64,000 nucleotides of DNA, taken from positions 95,624,660 to 95,688,659 of the forward strand of contig NC_133160.1 of assembly GCF_040802235.1 (NCBI RefSeq), given 5' to 3'. The notes under the pieces were generated by a model that was not told the DNA's origin, searched no databases, and worked only from the letters and a program-made list of their open reading frames with translations. The translations under genes were made by a program, and so were the position numbers. Positions within the stretch are counted from its first letter, which is position 1, and every line of letters starts with the position of its first letter. This stretch comes from Manis javanica (Eukaryota; Chordata; Mammalia; Pholidota; Manidae). Below, piece by piece: positions 12,271 through 23,239 of this stretch.

Positions 12271-14650
12271 AACAGTAATATACCAAAATCTGTAATTTCT
12301 GTTCTAACTTTGGAACATCAACATTCCCCTCAGGATGATTTCTGTATCAGTTTTGAAAAACGGTTTTGAAAATACTATTTCAGTTTAATGAAGTAAGTTC
12401 AATTAGGAACCCAATGGTCTTCCATAAATATTTTATGGGCTGAGAGGCTCAAACTTTATAACTATAAAGTTACTCTCTTACTAATAATCTATTTTGCAGA
12501 AAGGCCTACCTCAGATTCTTGATCTGTTAATATTACAGTCTGTGATAATATGTGCAACTTTCAGATCATTCAGCCATTTTTGTTTCTGGAATCTGTTCTA
12601 AGGCATTAAGACTATTAAGCAAGGAATTATTTCATTGAATCACTTTAATTTTTTGCTCTCTCTGCACATTATACAGAAATCTGTTGTTTTTCTGAGGCTC
12701 TGCTAGAAAGCAAGCTTAGCTGGTGAGCTTCTTACAGAAATTCATCACATAGTTGAGTAACTAAGCCCTCTTGAGTGGGGCTCAAGGTAAATCTTCCCTC
12801 AAGAATGTAATCTCCACAATGACTTTTTAAATTGTTTTTTTTGTATCTCCAGGGCTTGGAAGGGTATCTGCCACATTGTAGGTGCTCAGTAAATATGTGT
12901 TGATTTAGGTTTAAAAATCCTTATATTGAATCAGGATTTCAAGTGAGGAATTTTTTCAAAGCTCAATGATGATTGGTTTATAAAATAAGTATATATTGTA
13001 CAATTATACTTACTCATATAGACAAAGAAAATATTTTCATATTTGCTCATAGGTCCTTAAACAAACAACAAGAATAGTCATTAATCAACTAACCAAAACT
13101 TTTCTTTCTCCTTTAGACTGAGTCTTTTTCTTTTGAGGTATACCGAAGAATGCCAAGTGTACCCACTACTTGATTTCTATAAACTGTGATATTTCTTGAG
13201 ATAAAAGGAACAGTAGAAACTTATTGAAAGAGAGGTAATGTCTTATACAGTGGAAAGAAGCTACTGAATTGGCCAAATTTGAGGGGCTTTAGTATGGAAT
13301 TATTGCTGTTCTTCAAAATAATATTGTAATTGCAACTCTACCACTTACCTTCTCACTGAGTACTTTTTCCTTTTATTTCCTTTCAAAGTTATAAACAAAT
13401 TTTTAATGAATGCTGTCTGTACATGTGATAACAGGTATGCAAGGATAAAAGCTTTTCTGTATGTTCTGTTTATTTCACGGCACTTTTTAGCAACTGTAAG
13501 ACAATATGATATAGAGTTCAAACATGAATGCAAGCATCATTTCAAAAATGAGACAACATGGTATACAAAATGAAAGAAAATGGGATTTACTGAGTGTCTA
13601 TTGTATACTTAGCTCAGGGGGGACACTGTTTTCCTAACATAGTTTCTTCAAAACCCCAGAATATTTTCCAGTTTAAAGACTCATGTACATAGGCCACTAC
13701 CATGAGAAAGATGGATTAGAGAAGACATCCAAGCTGACCTCACACCAAATGAGAGGCTTCAATGAGTAGAATAGAATTTACCTTTAATAAAGCCTAATAG
13801 TCCATGAATTTTGATATAGCTTAATTCACAATTCCACAAATATAACAACAATATCCAGAAAACAGTTCATTATTTCAAACTGACTTTTAATCATGTCATG
13901 GGTAATCCCCACAGATTTTCAACTGTGTCACCCTTGCTTCCCCGCACTCCTACCACTGGCACCACTTTAGACAGTTTTCATGATATTTTAAACTTAAGAC
14001 AAAAGTTTTGGTAAATTCATTCTTTCTGTCCTCATTCCTTTGTATCCAAGGGTTTCAAATTATTATATATTGTTTTTCAATATCTGATTTCTAGATTAAA
14101 TTCCTAGCATATTTGAGATTTATGTTGTTTTCATTGTTAAGTGGTGACCACTTGAGTGTGTAAAAACTGTAAGTGCATCCCTATCAAGACATCTTTTCAT
14201 TAATGCAGCCTTGGAGGTATTTTGAGTCCTAAATTTATTTTAATATCATCTTATTTTACTAGAAACCATGAACAGAGTGAAACTTTTTCCTCAATTGGCT
14301 GTTTTACTAGATATCATCTTGATTACTAGATATTATCTTGTCAAATGAATGACAGAATCAAAAATAAGGGATTAAATTGTTAGATATCCTGGGAGATGGC
14401 TAGAATATCTTGGGGGTGCTTTTGAATCTCATGTCTCACTTGTTTAAATTAGGAAATGTAAAAAATGATTAAAGTTTTCCTTTCATGTTACATTGTATAT
14501 TCCTGTAGATACAGATTGAAACCACATATTAACAATATTGTCCAAAGTTAGAAAGACACAAACTCAGAAAACATAGTTCCACCCTGCAATTTTAAAAAGG
14601 TCTTTGACAAGGTCCATAACTTTGGCAATGTTTCAAAACCAGCTGGATCA
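12271..14650. other. Non-coding stretch with an L2 remnant
   Basis: No gene is seen. It is AT-rich and probably unique or very old repeat, apart from the short L2 3' end at 12795-12910, listed separately. Confidence 0.6.
12795..12910 (+). repeat. L2 LINE 3' end, short
   Basis: The L2-type order 'aatgtaatctccac', 'gtatctccagggcttgg', 'ctgccacattgtaggtgctc' and 'agtaaatatgtgttga' is visible. Confidence 0.7.
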
Positions 14651-14651
14651 G

Positions 14652-14717
14652 AGTGATTCAGCTTAATAATATATACTTGATCTTAGCCAGAAGGCGAGAA
14701 GTGATTTCAGCTTAATA
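14652..14717 (-). pseudogene. RNU2: U2 snRNA 5'-end fragment with flanking duplication
   Basis: The core at 14671-14705, in plus orientation cttgatcttagccagaagg followed by cgagaagtgat, is the reverse complement of the first ~35 nt of spliceosomal U2 snRNA, with a few substitutions. It is too short to be functional and lacks the Sm site and 3' stem-loops. It lies between 14652-14668 (agtgattcagcttaata) and 14700-14717 (agtgatttcagcttaata), a 17-18 bp direct repeat that looks like a target-site duplication. No poly(A) tail is present, which fits the known class of tailless snRNA retropseudogenes made by L1. Confidence 0.8.
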
Positions 14718-15164
14718 TAGAACACTGCAGCCCTGAAGATTTGTGAAAGCCAGTAGAGAGTCTGGAACAAACTAATGCGTGATTAATGCTGACGGACTCA
14801 AACTTCCTTTGGGGGACATTTGTCAAGATTTCCTGAGAAATGAGATTGTGCTTCTAAAAAGAATAGATCAAATAAATACACAAACACTATCACCATTTTC
14901 TTCATTTTTTCATCTACTTTAAGACAAAAATTTTTAACACATAATTAATCACTCACTCTAGTGTGTTAGATAATATATAAAAAACCAGTACTAGACTTAG
15001 TTCAGTTATTTTTGGTTAGCTCTTTCTTTGCATTTCTGATAAGGGAAAAACAGTAAGTATCTTCAGTTGATCTGTGCTTGGTGATCACATAGTGACCACC
15101 ATTTAATGAAATAGGAAGCCAATTCATTAAACTATCTAGACAGCTAAAGATGCTGAAGCTTCAT

Positions 15165-15960
15165 TCATTCATTCAATAGACAGTCTTCTAAGGATGTAAG
15201 TACTGTGATTAATAATGAAGTCCATGCCTACATGGAGTTAATATTTATGTGTCTGATAGACAATAAAAAACAAATATATACAGTATTTTCAAGTGGTGAT
15301 AAACTCTGTACAAAGCCATAAAGCAGGATAAGGGAACTGTGAGTAATGTGCTGGGATGAGGTGATATTTTAGGGCAAGAGCTTTTTGAGGAGGTGAATTT
15401 GAAATACACTGTTGAGTGATATAAAAGAATGAGCCACACAAATATTTGAGGAGGAACATTTCAGGTAGAATAAAATGCAAAAAAACAAAGAAAAAGGAAA
15501 AAATGTCTTCAGAAAGAAATGCGTTGAATTTATTTTCAGAACAGCAAAAAGGCAAGTTTTGCTGAAGTCAAATGAACTAGAGGTAGAAAAGTCCAATATA
15601 AGGCAGAGTAGCAGCCAAAGGCCAGATGTCAAGCTGTGTAGGCTGTGAAGCCTGGATTTCATTACAGTGTTCAGAAAGTCATTGGAGGGTCTTTAACAGG
15701 GGAAGGACACCATTCCATAAGCACAGACTTTAAATGGTAAAAATGAATCACAGAGACCAGTTAGGAGAAGGATAGTGGCTGGAATCTAGGTGTGGAAGTG
15801 GTAGTTATGGTAAATTGTATAACTGCAAATATTTGAGGAGTGTATCTGAAGGTATTTATTTGCTGATAGCCTAAATATGGAGTGTAATTTAAAAAAAGAA
15901 AGAAGAGGGATCAAGAATTATCCCCACATTTTGCCTGAGAACATGCATGAATGGGGCACT
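15165..15960 (+). repeat. Ancient interspersed repeat (family not named), copy 1
   Basis: It starts with ttcattcattcaatagacag and runs through segments such as 'catggagttaatattta', 'tagacaataaaaaacaaa', 'gtggtgataaactctgtac', 'cattggagggtctttaacag' and 'gagaccagttaggag'. I know this order of motifs as a common mammalian dispersed repeat, but I cannot name it with confidence. A second copy with the same layout lies at 42345-43245. It has no coding capacity. Confidence 0.55.
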
Positions 15961-17018
15961 ACTTGCTGAGGTGTGGAGAGTGGTCAGGGTGAATGGGAGA
16001 GCAAAGATTTTTAAGGGAAAATCAGAGTGATGCTTAATGATATAAATATGTATAAAAATTAGATATAAATCTCAAAATCTTAGATGCTACAGCATAAAGC
16101 TCACATTTATATAGAAGTCAGGAGACTAACATATTTCTAAAAGGGAACAGCATGGGCATTAGGAAGAGCTGCTCTCAGTTTTCTTTTTTATACATTTCTG
16201 TGCTTGTTCAAGGCTTTTTAAAAATCATGTTTGTGTATTACTTCTATTTTTAAAAAATGTAATATACCAATAGTAAGTTCATGAGAATTAAGCAGTTTCA
16301 TGAGAGAGTGTATATATAGTAAGCCTATAAAATGAAGAATCAACTTCATTTACCGGCTTAGAGAGGTTTTCAAACTATCCAACCTCTAACCCTTTCAATG
16401 AGCCTTTGAGGCAGGGAGGTGCATCTTCAGCTCTCCCACCTAACTTTACATTTGCATTAACATCAAATTGTTGTTTAAAGTTTGCTTTCTTTCCCCAGCT
16501 ACACTTTATGCTGCTTCACTCTAGTATGATATGCCCTGCTTCAGGCTCTAAAATGGTTTATACACATCTATCCCACAAGCATTTGCCATCTGTCCTAATC
16601 CAGTGGCTGATTACGACCAAAACCAGTTGGCCTTGATTAGCTACATGAGGCCTGTTTGCTCTTTGAAGCTAGGTAGCAAACACACAGCGATTCCAACTTG
16701 CCTGATGCCTTCACCATGAAATCAGTTAGCATACTAGCTGTCATGAAGTCACTCTTTCTGTTTAGATAAGACAGTAGCCAAAGCTCTCAGAGATATTTTA
16801 AGAGACCCCTATAGAGAAGGGATTTGGGTCTCTATTAATACACTTGGTCCTGGGATTCCTGGAACACGGGTTTTCTACTGATCTCCCCTCACATTCTTCC
16901 AATGAATTGCCCTTCTTCCCACACTGGGGTCTTATTTCAAGGGTGTTCCCTACCTCACTTGTAATGTCAACTTGCTATTTTTAAAGATGTGATTGTCAAA
17001 TCATTAATTCATATTAAT
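15961..17018. other. Unassigned non-coding stretch
   Basis: No gene or recognisable repeat. A slightly GC-richer block lies at about 16340-16950, with one short open frame that resembles nothing I know. Confidence 0.55.
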
Positions 17019-18150
17019 GTCAGCTTTATTGAGGGGTAATTTTAAATGTACAACTCAATGGGATAACAAATGTATATAGTTGTGTAACCACTGTCACAAT
17101 CAAGATATAGAACAATTCTGTCACCCCCAAAAAGTTCCCTCACTGTAGTCAATCCTCTTCTGGCCCCTCCAGTTGCTGGCAGCCATTGATCTGCTTTCTA
17201 TTGCTGTGTTTTGCCTTTTCTAGAACTTCATATAAATGGAATCATATAGTATGTAGTTTTTGTGGATAGCTTCTTTCCCTCAGCAAAATACTTTTGCAGT
17301 TCATCTATGTCTTTGCATGTGTAAGTGGTTTGTCCCTATTTATTGCTACCACGTATTTTATTGTATGGATATACCATTTGTATTCATCCATTCACCAGTT
17401 GATGGATATTTGAATTGTTCACAGCTTATATAAACTTATTAAAAGGTTTACAGACTTGATTAAAAGTTTTTGTGTGGACATACATTTTATTTCATTTGAG
17501 AAAATAGTAAGAAGTAGGATTGCTGAGTTGGGTTTAAATCTATCATCTTACTATTTGTTTTCTGTTTGCCCCACTTGTATCTTTCTCTTCTACTTTCCTC
17601 TCTCTTTTCCTGAATTCTTTTGGATTAACTAGTTTTAGTATTCCAGTTTGTCTCCACTATTGGTTTATTAGCTCTAGTTCTTTAGTATTTTTTTCATGGT
17701 TTCTTAAAGGATCTATAATATATATGTTTTTTAACTTATTGCTGTGCATTTAAATAATATTATAGCACTGCACATGTAAGAAACTTAAAGTGTTCTTCCA
17801 TTTCCCTTCTTCCTTTGTCCTATTTTTGTCATATACACGTATGATACTACTATTACTTTTGTTTTAAAGAGTCAATAATCTTTTAAAGGGTTTTAAAACA
17901 GAAGAAAAATGCCTTTTATAATTTCCCATCTTTTAGCAATTTCTGGGGATCTTTGTTCTTTTTATGGATCCAAATTTCTATCTGGTTATCATTTTCCTAT
18001 TGTTTCTCCTCTAAAACTTTTTTAGTGTAAGTCTGCTGATGATGAATTTTCAGTTTTTATTTGCCTCAAAATGTATTGATTTCTCCTTCATTTTTGAAAG
18101 AGATTTTAATTGAGTGTCAATCCTGGGTTGATAAGCTTGCTTTTGTTATT
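17019..18150 (-). mobile_element. Old L1 (L1M-type) fragment
   Basis: In plus orientation it reads as the reverse of an old L1: 'agctttattgaggggtaatt', a 'gtgtaaccactgtcacaatc' segment, 'ttgctggcagccattgatct', 'catataaatggaatcatata' and 'ttgtatggatataccatttg'. It then continues into a T-rich L1M-like part with 'tctgctgatgatgaatt'. It is heavily diverged, with no open frame. Confidence 0.7.
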
Positions 18151-18894
18151 TTGTGGTCCCTCTGAAACCTAAAAAACAAAACTTAAATGCTTAAAAAGAA
18201 GAGAACGTTAACAAAAACAAGAAATTAAAGATAAATGGGGGCTTAACCGTACAAGTGGGCAACAGCTTTTCTTTACCACTTCTGAATTGCTATTTCTATT
18301 TCTGTAATGCTTATCTCCAGAACACCAAGCCATAGCACCAAACTTGGTCTCTCTTTCTCTCTCTCTCTCTCTTTTTTTTTTCTGATCACATAGCTAGACT
18401 ATTTGTCAGCTAAACTTAGAGTTGTGTGTTACAATGTGATGGAATTTCTGTCAGTAAGGAGCAAAAGAGATACGTGCCACTACTCAGTCTGGATCATACA
18501 AACCTCCAATTCACAATCTGCTGTGCATTTTAAAAAAAATCTATTGGGGTGCTCTTAAAAGTCACATATTGAAATGGCAAAGCAATGAGAAGGAAGGAAC
18601 TGAATTACCACTTGCAATAAAGCTGTCTAATTATCAGGAATCCCTGTATTGACTTTATATGAACAAGTAGATAAAAGCAAAAACCATATGTTAAAGCCAC
18701 TAATTTGGGGGGATTGGTGTGGAACTTAGGCTAGTGCTACCTTAATGCACTGTTCTTCCCACCACAGCTCCTAGTTCTTTACCAGCCACTACACAAATGA
18801 GATTCCAAACACACAGAGGTTCATATTCTTTCTGTTATTTCTTCATAAGACTAATTTTGAGAACATTTAACATGATAAAGCCATGCAGGGCAAA
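18151..18894. other. Non-coding stretch with a (CT)n-T(n) run
   Basis: A CT dinucleotide run followed by T's lies at about 18350-18380. Nothing else is recognised. Confidence 0.6.
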
Positions 18895-19112
18895 GTTACA
18901 GACAGGGGCTTGTAAGTCAGTCAGACTTTGGTTTGAGTCTCTAATCAACCATGTACTAACTGAGACCAAGTTGTAGTTTTCTTACCTGTACGATCAGAAT
19001 ATTAATCTTTACTTTAGAGTTTTCCATATAGTTTACATAAAATACTATAGAGTTCTTCGCTCAGAGCCTGACACAGTAAGAATGAATAGAAGCAAGTACT
19101 ATTATTCCATCT
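18895..19112 (+). repeat. MIR SINE
   Basis: The MIR order is visible: 'cagactttggtttgagtct', 'ccatgtactaactg', 'agttgtagttttcttacctg', 'cgatcagaatattaat', then 'gctcagagcctgacacagta'. Confidence 0.75.
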
Positions 19113-20972
19113 CCAATATATTGTTGATGCCGTCCATTTAAACAGTTTACAAAGTATTCTATTTTATCTCATATGTGCCATCACTAAAGAGTAATTATAG
19201 TTAAAAAATTTTTATTAGTTATTTCTTCTTGAAGATACACCAGAATATTTCCTACAATGTTATAGTATGGTTAATTTTAGATGAATCATTCATAAAATAA
19301 AGGAATAAAATCCTCCTTCCCATATAAAGCCTTGGGTATTATCAATTTTAAAATAAAGAGACAAGTTCAGATGTACTTACAATGCTGCGGTTTGCAATCT
19401 GACTTGTGGTTCAATGCAGAGGATTACTTAGGCCCCAGAGACCCACCTAATCTTGTCAGAGAGGAGATAACCAGAGTGAGGAAGTATTTTCTATGCCTTC
19501 ACCTTTAAGTTATAAGGCTCCTAATTGGTCTTATCTTTACAAATTGTCTGCCAAAGTGCCTAGTTCTTAAGATTAAAGTCTTAAGGAATGTTTGAAAACT
19601 CCAGATTATCATTAAACTGTCCTGATATTTCCCAGGTTTCTCCAATTGGGCTCTGTATAACTCTGAATCTAGACCTCCATTCCTACATTAGAAAAAGTTT
19701 TTTAGTAGTCAAGTATATTATTCTATTCATATTAGTCACACAGTAAAATGCTAGTTTCATTTGCAATACCAGATCCATTCCTCTGTGACTGGAGGCATCT
19801 AATTCTAAGGTAATAAATTGAGTTAATTATATTAATTACTTTCTTAATTATACTGAATACCACACAACACAACTTAGAAGAAAAATTATAGCTGTAGCCT
19901 TAGCACACACGTACAAGCACATAAGTATTTTAAATATTGCTATAAAGTTTTTTCTAGCTATTACTTGGAACTTGCAAATGGAAAATATTCAAGTTACATA
20001 GGTTATAAAGTAAACAAATCGCACAAGAAAGAAAAATGCTTATTTGAAAAAATCAGCTCTGAAGAAAAGGGAAAGTTCAGGATGTGGCTTTTGTGGGAGA
20101 CAGGAGTGGGAGCTGGGGGTGCTGGGAGATGCTGAAGGGAGAAAGGGAGAGAGAGAATATGAATGAATATAAAAGAATCACATCTTGAAAATCTGTGACT
20201 GAAAGAAAATAAGAGCAGATTGAAGACTGTATCCTTGATATTGGACACTAATTTTCTGTCATGCCCATATGTAGACTGAGACTAAAGTAAATCAAAGCAA
20301 CAATAGAAAGTTATATGTCAGTTGGGTTTCTTTGTGTCCACACTAACTAGCAGAGCTGAAAAAGAGTCTGTCCTAATGTATGTAGCTGTCCTGCTCCCCA
20401 AATAATTGGGGAAACCACTCACATAAATCATTCATTAAGGAGACTTAATTTTAATAATTACATTTAAAAAAACTAGATCTCACCTAGATACAACTATCAG
20501 TTCATCAATTATATGTGTTCATTATTTTAGAAAATAGTTCAAATGGGTGAGTGTAAGATGAAAAAACCCACAAATCCAGCGTGAGTCCCACTAGTTGGAC
20601 AGAATGTTGCTGTTAGTATCATGGAAAAAGGATTTTTTTGCTTTCTTTCTTTTCAGACATTACGGTGATTCAAACAATTCTCTTTATGGACTCTTGTTGT
20701 TTTAACATTTACTTTATGCTGTCAAGCAACCCCTTCGCTTTGAACTCCTTCTATTATGAGGGGAGGTGAGATCTAAATGTTTCAAAATTTAAGAAAAGGT
20801 TTTAATTTGACTTAAAGAAGACAAAGATGAGAGTAATCAGAGTTCACGAGGCTTCCAGTTTATAAATATTATTGTATTTGAGGAATAAAATCTTTAGAAA
20901 ACCATGAACAGCTTATATTCATGAGGAGTCTCATTTTAAATTTTTGACAGGGATTTATCTAGTCTTCATGTC
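19113..20972. other. Unassigned non-coding stretch
   Basis: No gene is seen. It contains AT-rich DNA, a purine-rich patch near 20090-20160 and no clear repeat family. It ends at the left duplication of the L1-B insertion. Confidence 0.55.
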
Positions 20973-20987
20973 CAAATATCCATTTTT
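20973..20987. repeat. Target-site duplication, left copy, of L1-B
   Basis: The 15-base caaatatccattttt is identical to 29820-29834. A perfect repeat across 8.8 kb shows that everything between entered as one event and suggests a young insertion. The left copy runs into the T tract that is the poly(A) tail of the element. Confidence 0.92.
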
Positions 20988-21027
20988 TTTTTATTTATTT
21001 ATTTATTTTTAAATTTTATTTTTTTTT

Positions 21028-21063
<36 letters not shown>
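20988..21063 (-). other. Final poly(A) tail of L1-B (T tract on plus strand)
   Basis: A tract of T's with a few ATTT interruptions follows the left duplication. The inner part is a pure run of more than 30 T's. It lies about 18 bases beyond AATAAA at 21082-21087 (minus strand), where cleavage and polyadenylation would put it. Confidence 0.9.
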
Positions 21064-21064
<1 letters not shown>

Positions 21065-21081
21065 AGAGGGCATCTCTCATA

Positions 21082-21087
21082 TTTATT
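21082..21087 (-). terminator. Poly(A) signal AATAAA of the ERV end
   Basis: The minus strand reads AATAAA (tttatt on plus), about 18 bases before the final poly(A). This signal, not one belonging to L1, appears to have set the 3' end of the RNA that was inserted. Confidence 0.8.
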
Positions 21088-21211
21088 GATCAAATGGTTG
21101 TTAACAACAATAAAATTCAGTATAGGGGGGTCAATGCTCAATGTACAATCATTAATCCATCTCAAGCCTAATTCTCGTCAGTCTCCAATCTTCTGAAGCA
21201 TAACGAACAAG

Positions 21212-21268
21212 TTCTTACATGGTGAACTAATTCTTACATAGTGAATAAATTCTTACATGGTGAACAGT
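21212..21268 (-). repeat. Three 19 bp tandem repeats in LTR-like region
   Basis: In plus orientation the units start ttcttacatggtgaac at 21212, 21231 and 21250, with small changes in the second. Short tandem repeats are common enhancer elements in retroviral U3 regions; here that role is only inferred from position. Confidence 0.7.
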
Positions 21269-22023
21269 ACAAGGGCATTCATCACAGAAACTTTCGGTTT
21301 TGATCATGCAATATGACCTATAAACCATCAGGTCAAATATGAATATTCATTTGATTTTTGTACTTGATTTATATGTTGATCCCACATTTCTCCTATTATT
21401 ATTATTATTTTTATTTTTAATAAAATGCTGAAGTGGTAGGTAGATGCAAGATAAAGGTAGAAAACATAGTTTAGTGCTGTAAGAAGGCAAATGTAGATGA
21501 TCAGATGATCAGGTGTGTGCCTATGGACTAAGTATTAATCCAGGCTAGACAAGGGCAGCAAGACATCCACGGATGCAGAAGATTTCTCTCAAAGCAGGGG
21601 GGGTGAGGTTCTGAGCCTCACCTCTGTTGATCCCCAAATTCTCACCTGATGGCCCCCCTGCGACTGTGCCTGTCTTAGGTTGTTCCTCCCTTGAGGAATC
21701 TTACCCGTCTCTGGCTAACCAGTCATCTTCCGGGGCCATACAGGGAAATGTAAAGTTGGTAAGTGAGAGAGAAGCCATATTGTTTGCAAAGGTTAGCTTT
21801 TAACTTCTTTGCAGATTTATGCCCTGTGGCTTCTATGCCCAGCACTTGTCTCGAGGTATCTTTACCACCTGGAGGAATTATGATACTCGGTAAATTCGAT
21901 ATGAGGCACGAATTCTATTTAAGGTTTGTAATTAGGAAGGAAGAAGAAAAGCTATAGATGTAGCATATGAAGGAAACTTGGGAGGATTGATTATTTCTTT
22001 GACATATCTTCTTGTATAGTACC

Positions 22024-22465
22024 TTAAGTATGTATAGGTTTTAAACTACTAACTAATTTGCACACACATATTAACATAATAGGAATACGGTGACATAAAC
22101 AAAGCAAATCTATAATTACCATCCATCTCCAGTGAAGCCAAGAAAACCATTTAGGCACCCTAGGCATTTGTGAAAATTTATCTATGATATGATGGATATT
22201 TTCGAACTGTACTTGAACCATCAGACAAATTAAAGCAGCCCATTTCTGGGATCTGTTCACATCCCATATGTTCTTTTAACCATAGATAGTCTATAGTCAT
22301 GAGATTTTGGGGTGCTACAACTTGCACCCCTCCCAACTCCTGGTTGAGTTCCAACAGTACAGATCCAGTCAAATTCGTTGTCTCACTGTATGCACATGCC
22401 AGCCTAGACATCTCCCTCCTCCTTCTTATGGCAAGTCCAGGAGACGGTGGGCTGGATGCAGCCAC
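22024..22465 (-). pseudogene. env: ERV env transmembrane subunit remnant, broken
   Basis: Two minus-strand frames are involved. The first (22465-22178) carries a leucine-rich heptad-like stretch with LNQELGGV, an immunosuppressive-domain-like region (APQNLMTIDYLWLKEH), and a cysteine loop CEQIPEMGC followed by FNLSD. In the gamma-type CX6CC motif two cysteines should end the loop, but here the first of the pair is glycine. The second frame (22260-22024) holds a tryptophan-rich membrane-proximal part (WFSWLHWRW) and a hydrophobic membrane span. The frame change falls near 22200. The fusion peptide and surface subunit are not visible. This is a dead fragment. The family looks gammaretrovirus-type by its loop, though type-D betaretroviruses use the same kind of env. 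Confidence 0.65.
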
Positions 22466-22705
22466 AACCGCAGCATCGTCCGGATCCCTGTGGAGGCTTT
22501 TTGATGATCATCCCCCGGCACGAGTCCTCCAGAGAGTGCTGATGCCGGAAGCTCCTCCTCATATCGTATCTTAGTTCATTTTCTGGGTATCCAAGCTAGG
22601 CCTTGATCTTCTGCGTAGAAACAAACAGACCCTTTGCCCACACTTTGACATGCCCTCTATACCACTGTGCAGAACTCATTGGAGGTCAGCACACAGTAAC
22701 TGCTT

Positions 22706-22723
22706 TTTTTTTTTTTTTTTTTA
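22706..22723 (-). repeat. Internal A-tract 2 of L1-B (T run on plus)
   Basis: About 18 T's on the plus strand separate the ERV segment from the 140 bp segment next to the L1 3'UTR. An internal A-tract of this kind is the usual scar of a former poly(A) tail in a transduced or template-switched insertion. Confidence 0.75.
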
Positions 22724-22869
22724 ATTAAGAGAAAGGAATATTATCAGAAAAGAGTACCTCCATAGCTGATCATCTGACACCCTTTAAGTGATCAACATTA
22801 AGGATATTTAAAGCATGCGTTGATCTTTGATTTACCAATAGTTTTATCCTGTTAAGGAGTAATCCCCCT

Positions 22870-22897
22870 TTTCTTTCTTTCTTTCTTTTTTTTTTTT
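22870..22897 (-). repeat. Internal A-rich tract 1 of L1-B, end of the L1 proper
   Basis: On the plus strand this is a CTTT-type run followed by a pure T run. Comparison with L1-A, whose own tail starts at the equivalent place (about 6315-6340, before 'gaagattatgtttactaggc'), shows that the L1 proper ends here. Confidence 0.75.
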
Positions 22898-23239
22898 AAA
22901 TTTTTAATCTACACTTACCTGAAGAATACTATGTTTACTATGCTCTCCCCTATATCAGGTCCCCCCTAACAACCACATTACGGTTACTGTCCATCAGCTT
23001 AGCAAAATGTGGTAGAGTCACTACTTGTCCTCTCTGTGTTGTGCAGCCCACCCTCCCCTTTCTCCCTCCCCCCCATGCATGCTAATCTTAATACCCCCCT
23101 TCTTCTTCCCCCCCCTTATCCCTCCCTGCCCACCCATCCTCCCCAGTTCCTTTCCCTTTGGTACCTGTTAGTCCATTTTTGGGTTCTGTAATTCTGCTGC
23201 TGTTTTGTTCCTTCAGTTTTTCCTTTGTTCCTATACTCC
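22898..23239 (-). other. L1-B 3'UTR with G-quadruplex-type runs
   Basis: This is about 340 bases between the ORF2 stop and the first A-tract. On the minus strand it has two clusters of closely spaced G-runs, at 23047-23074 and 23108-23144 (C-runs on plus), each with at least four runs of three or more G's and loops under eight bases. G-rich 3'UTRs that can form quadruplexes are known in human L1. The equivalent part of L1-A (about 6315-6668) also has C-runs on the plus strand. Confidence 0.75.

Larger units (their letters stand above)
21064..22705 (-). mobile_element. ERV 3' segment carried in L1-B
   Basis: In minus-strand order this segment holds an unrecognised part (22705-22466), a retroviral env transmembrane remnant (22465-22024), non-coding sequence, a purine-rich stretch (about 21430-21400) that may be the polypurine tract, and an LTR-like end of about 330 bases with three 19 bp repeats (21212-21268) and an AATAAA. 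The order env-TM, polypurine, U3-like, poly(A) signal, poly(A) is that of the 3' end of a retroviral RNA. The segment is flanked by A-tracts on both sides and lies inside the L1-B duplication. It contains in-frame stops and a frame change, so no product is expected. Confidence 0.65.

Noticed and set aside
22299..22574. Plus-strand frame across the ERV segment
   Set aside because: It is the reverse of the env remnant, which has recognisable env motifs on the minus strand.
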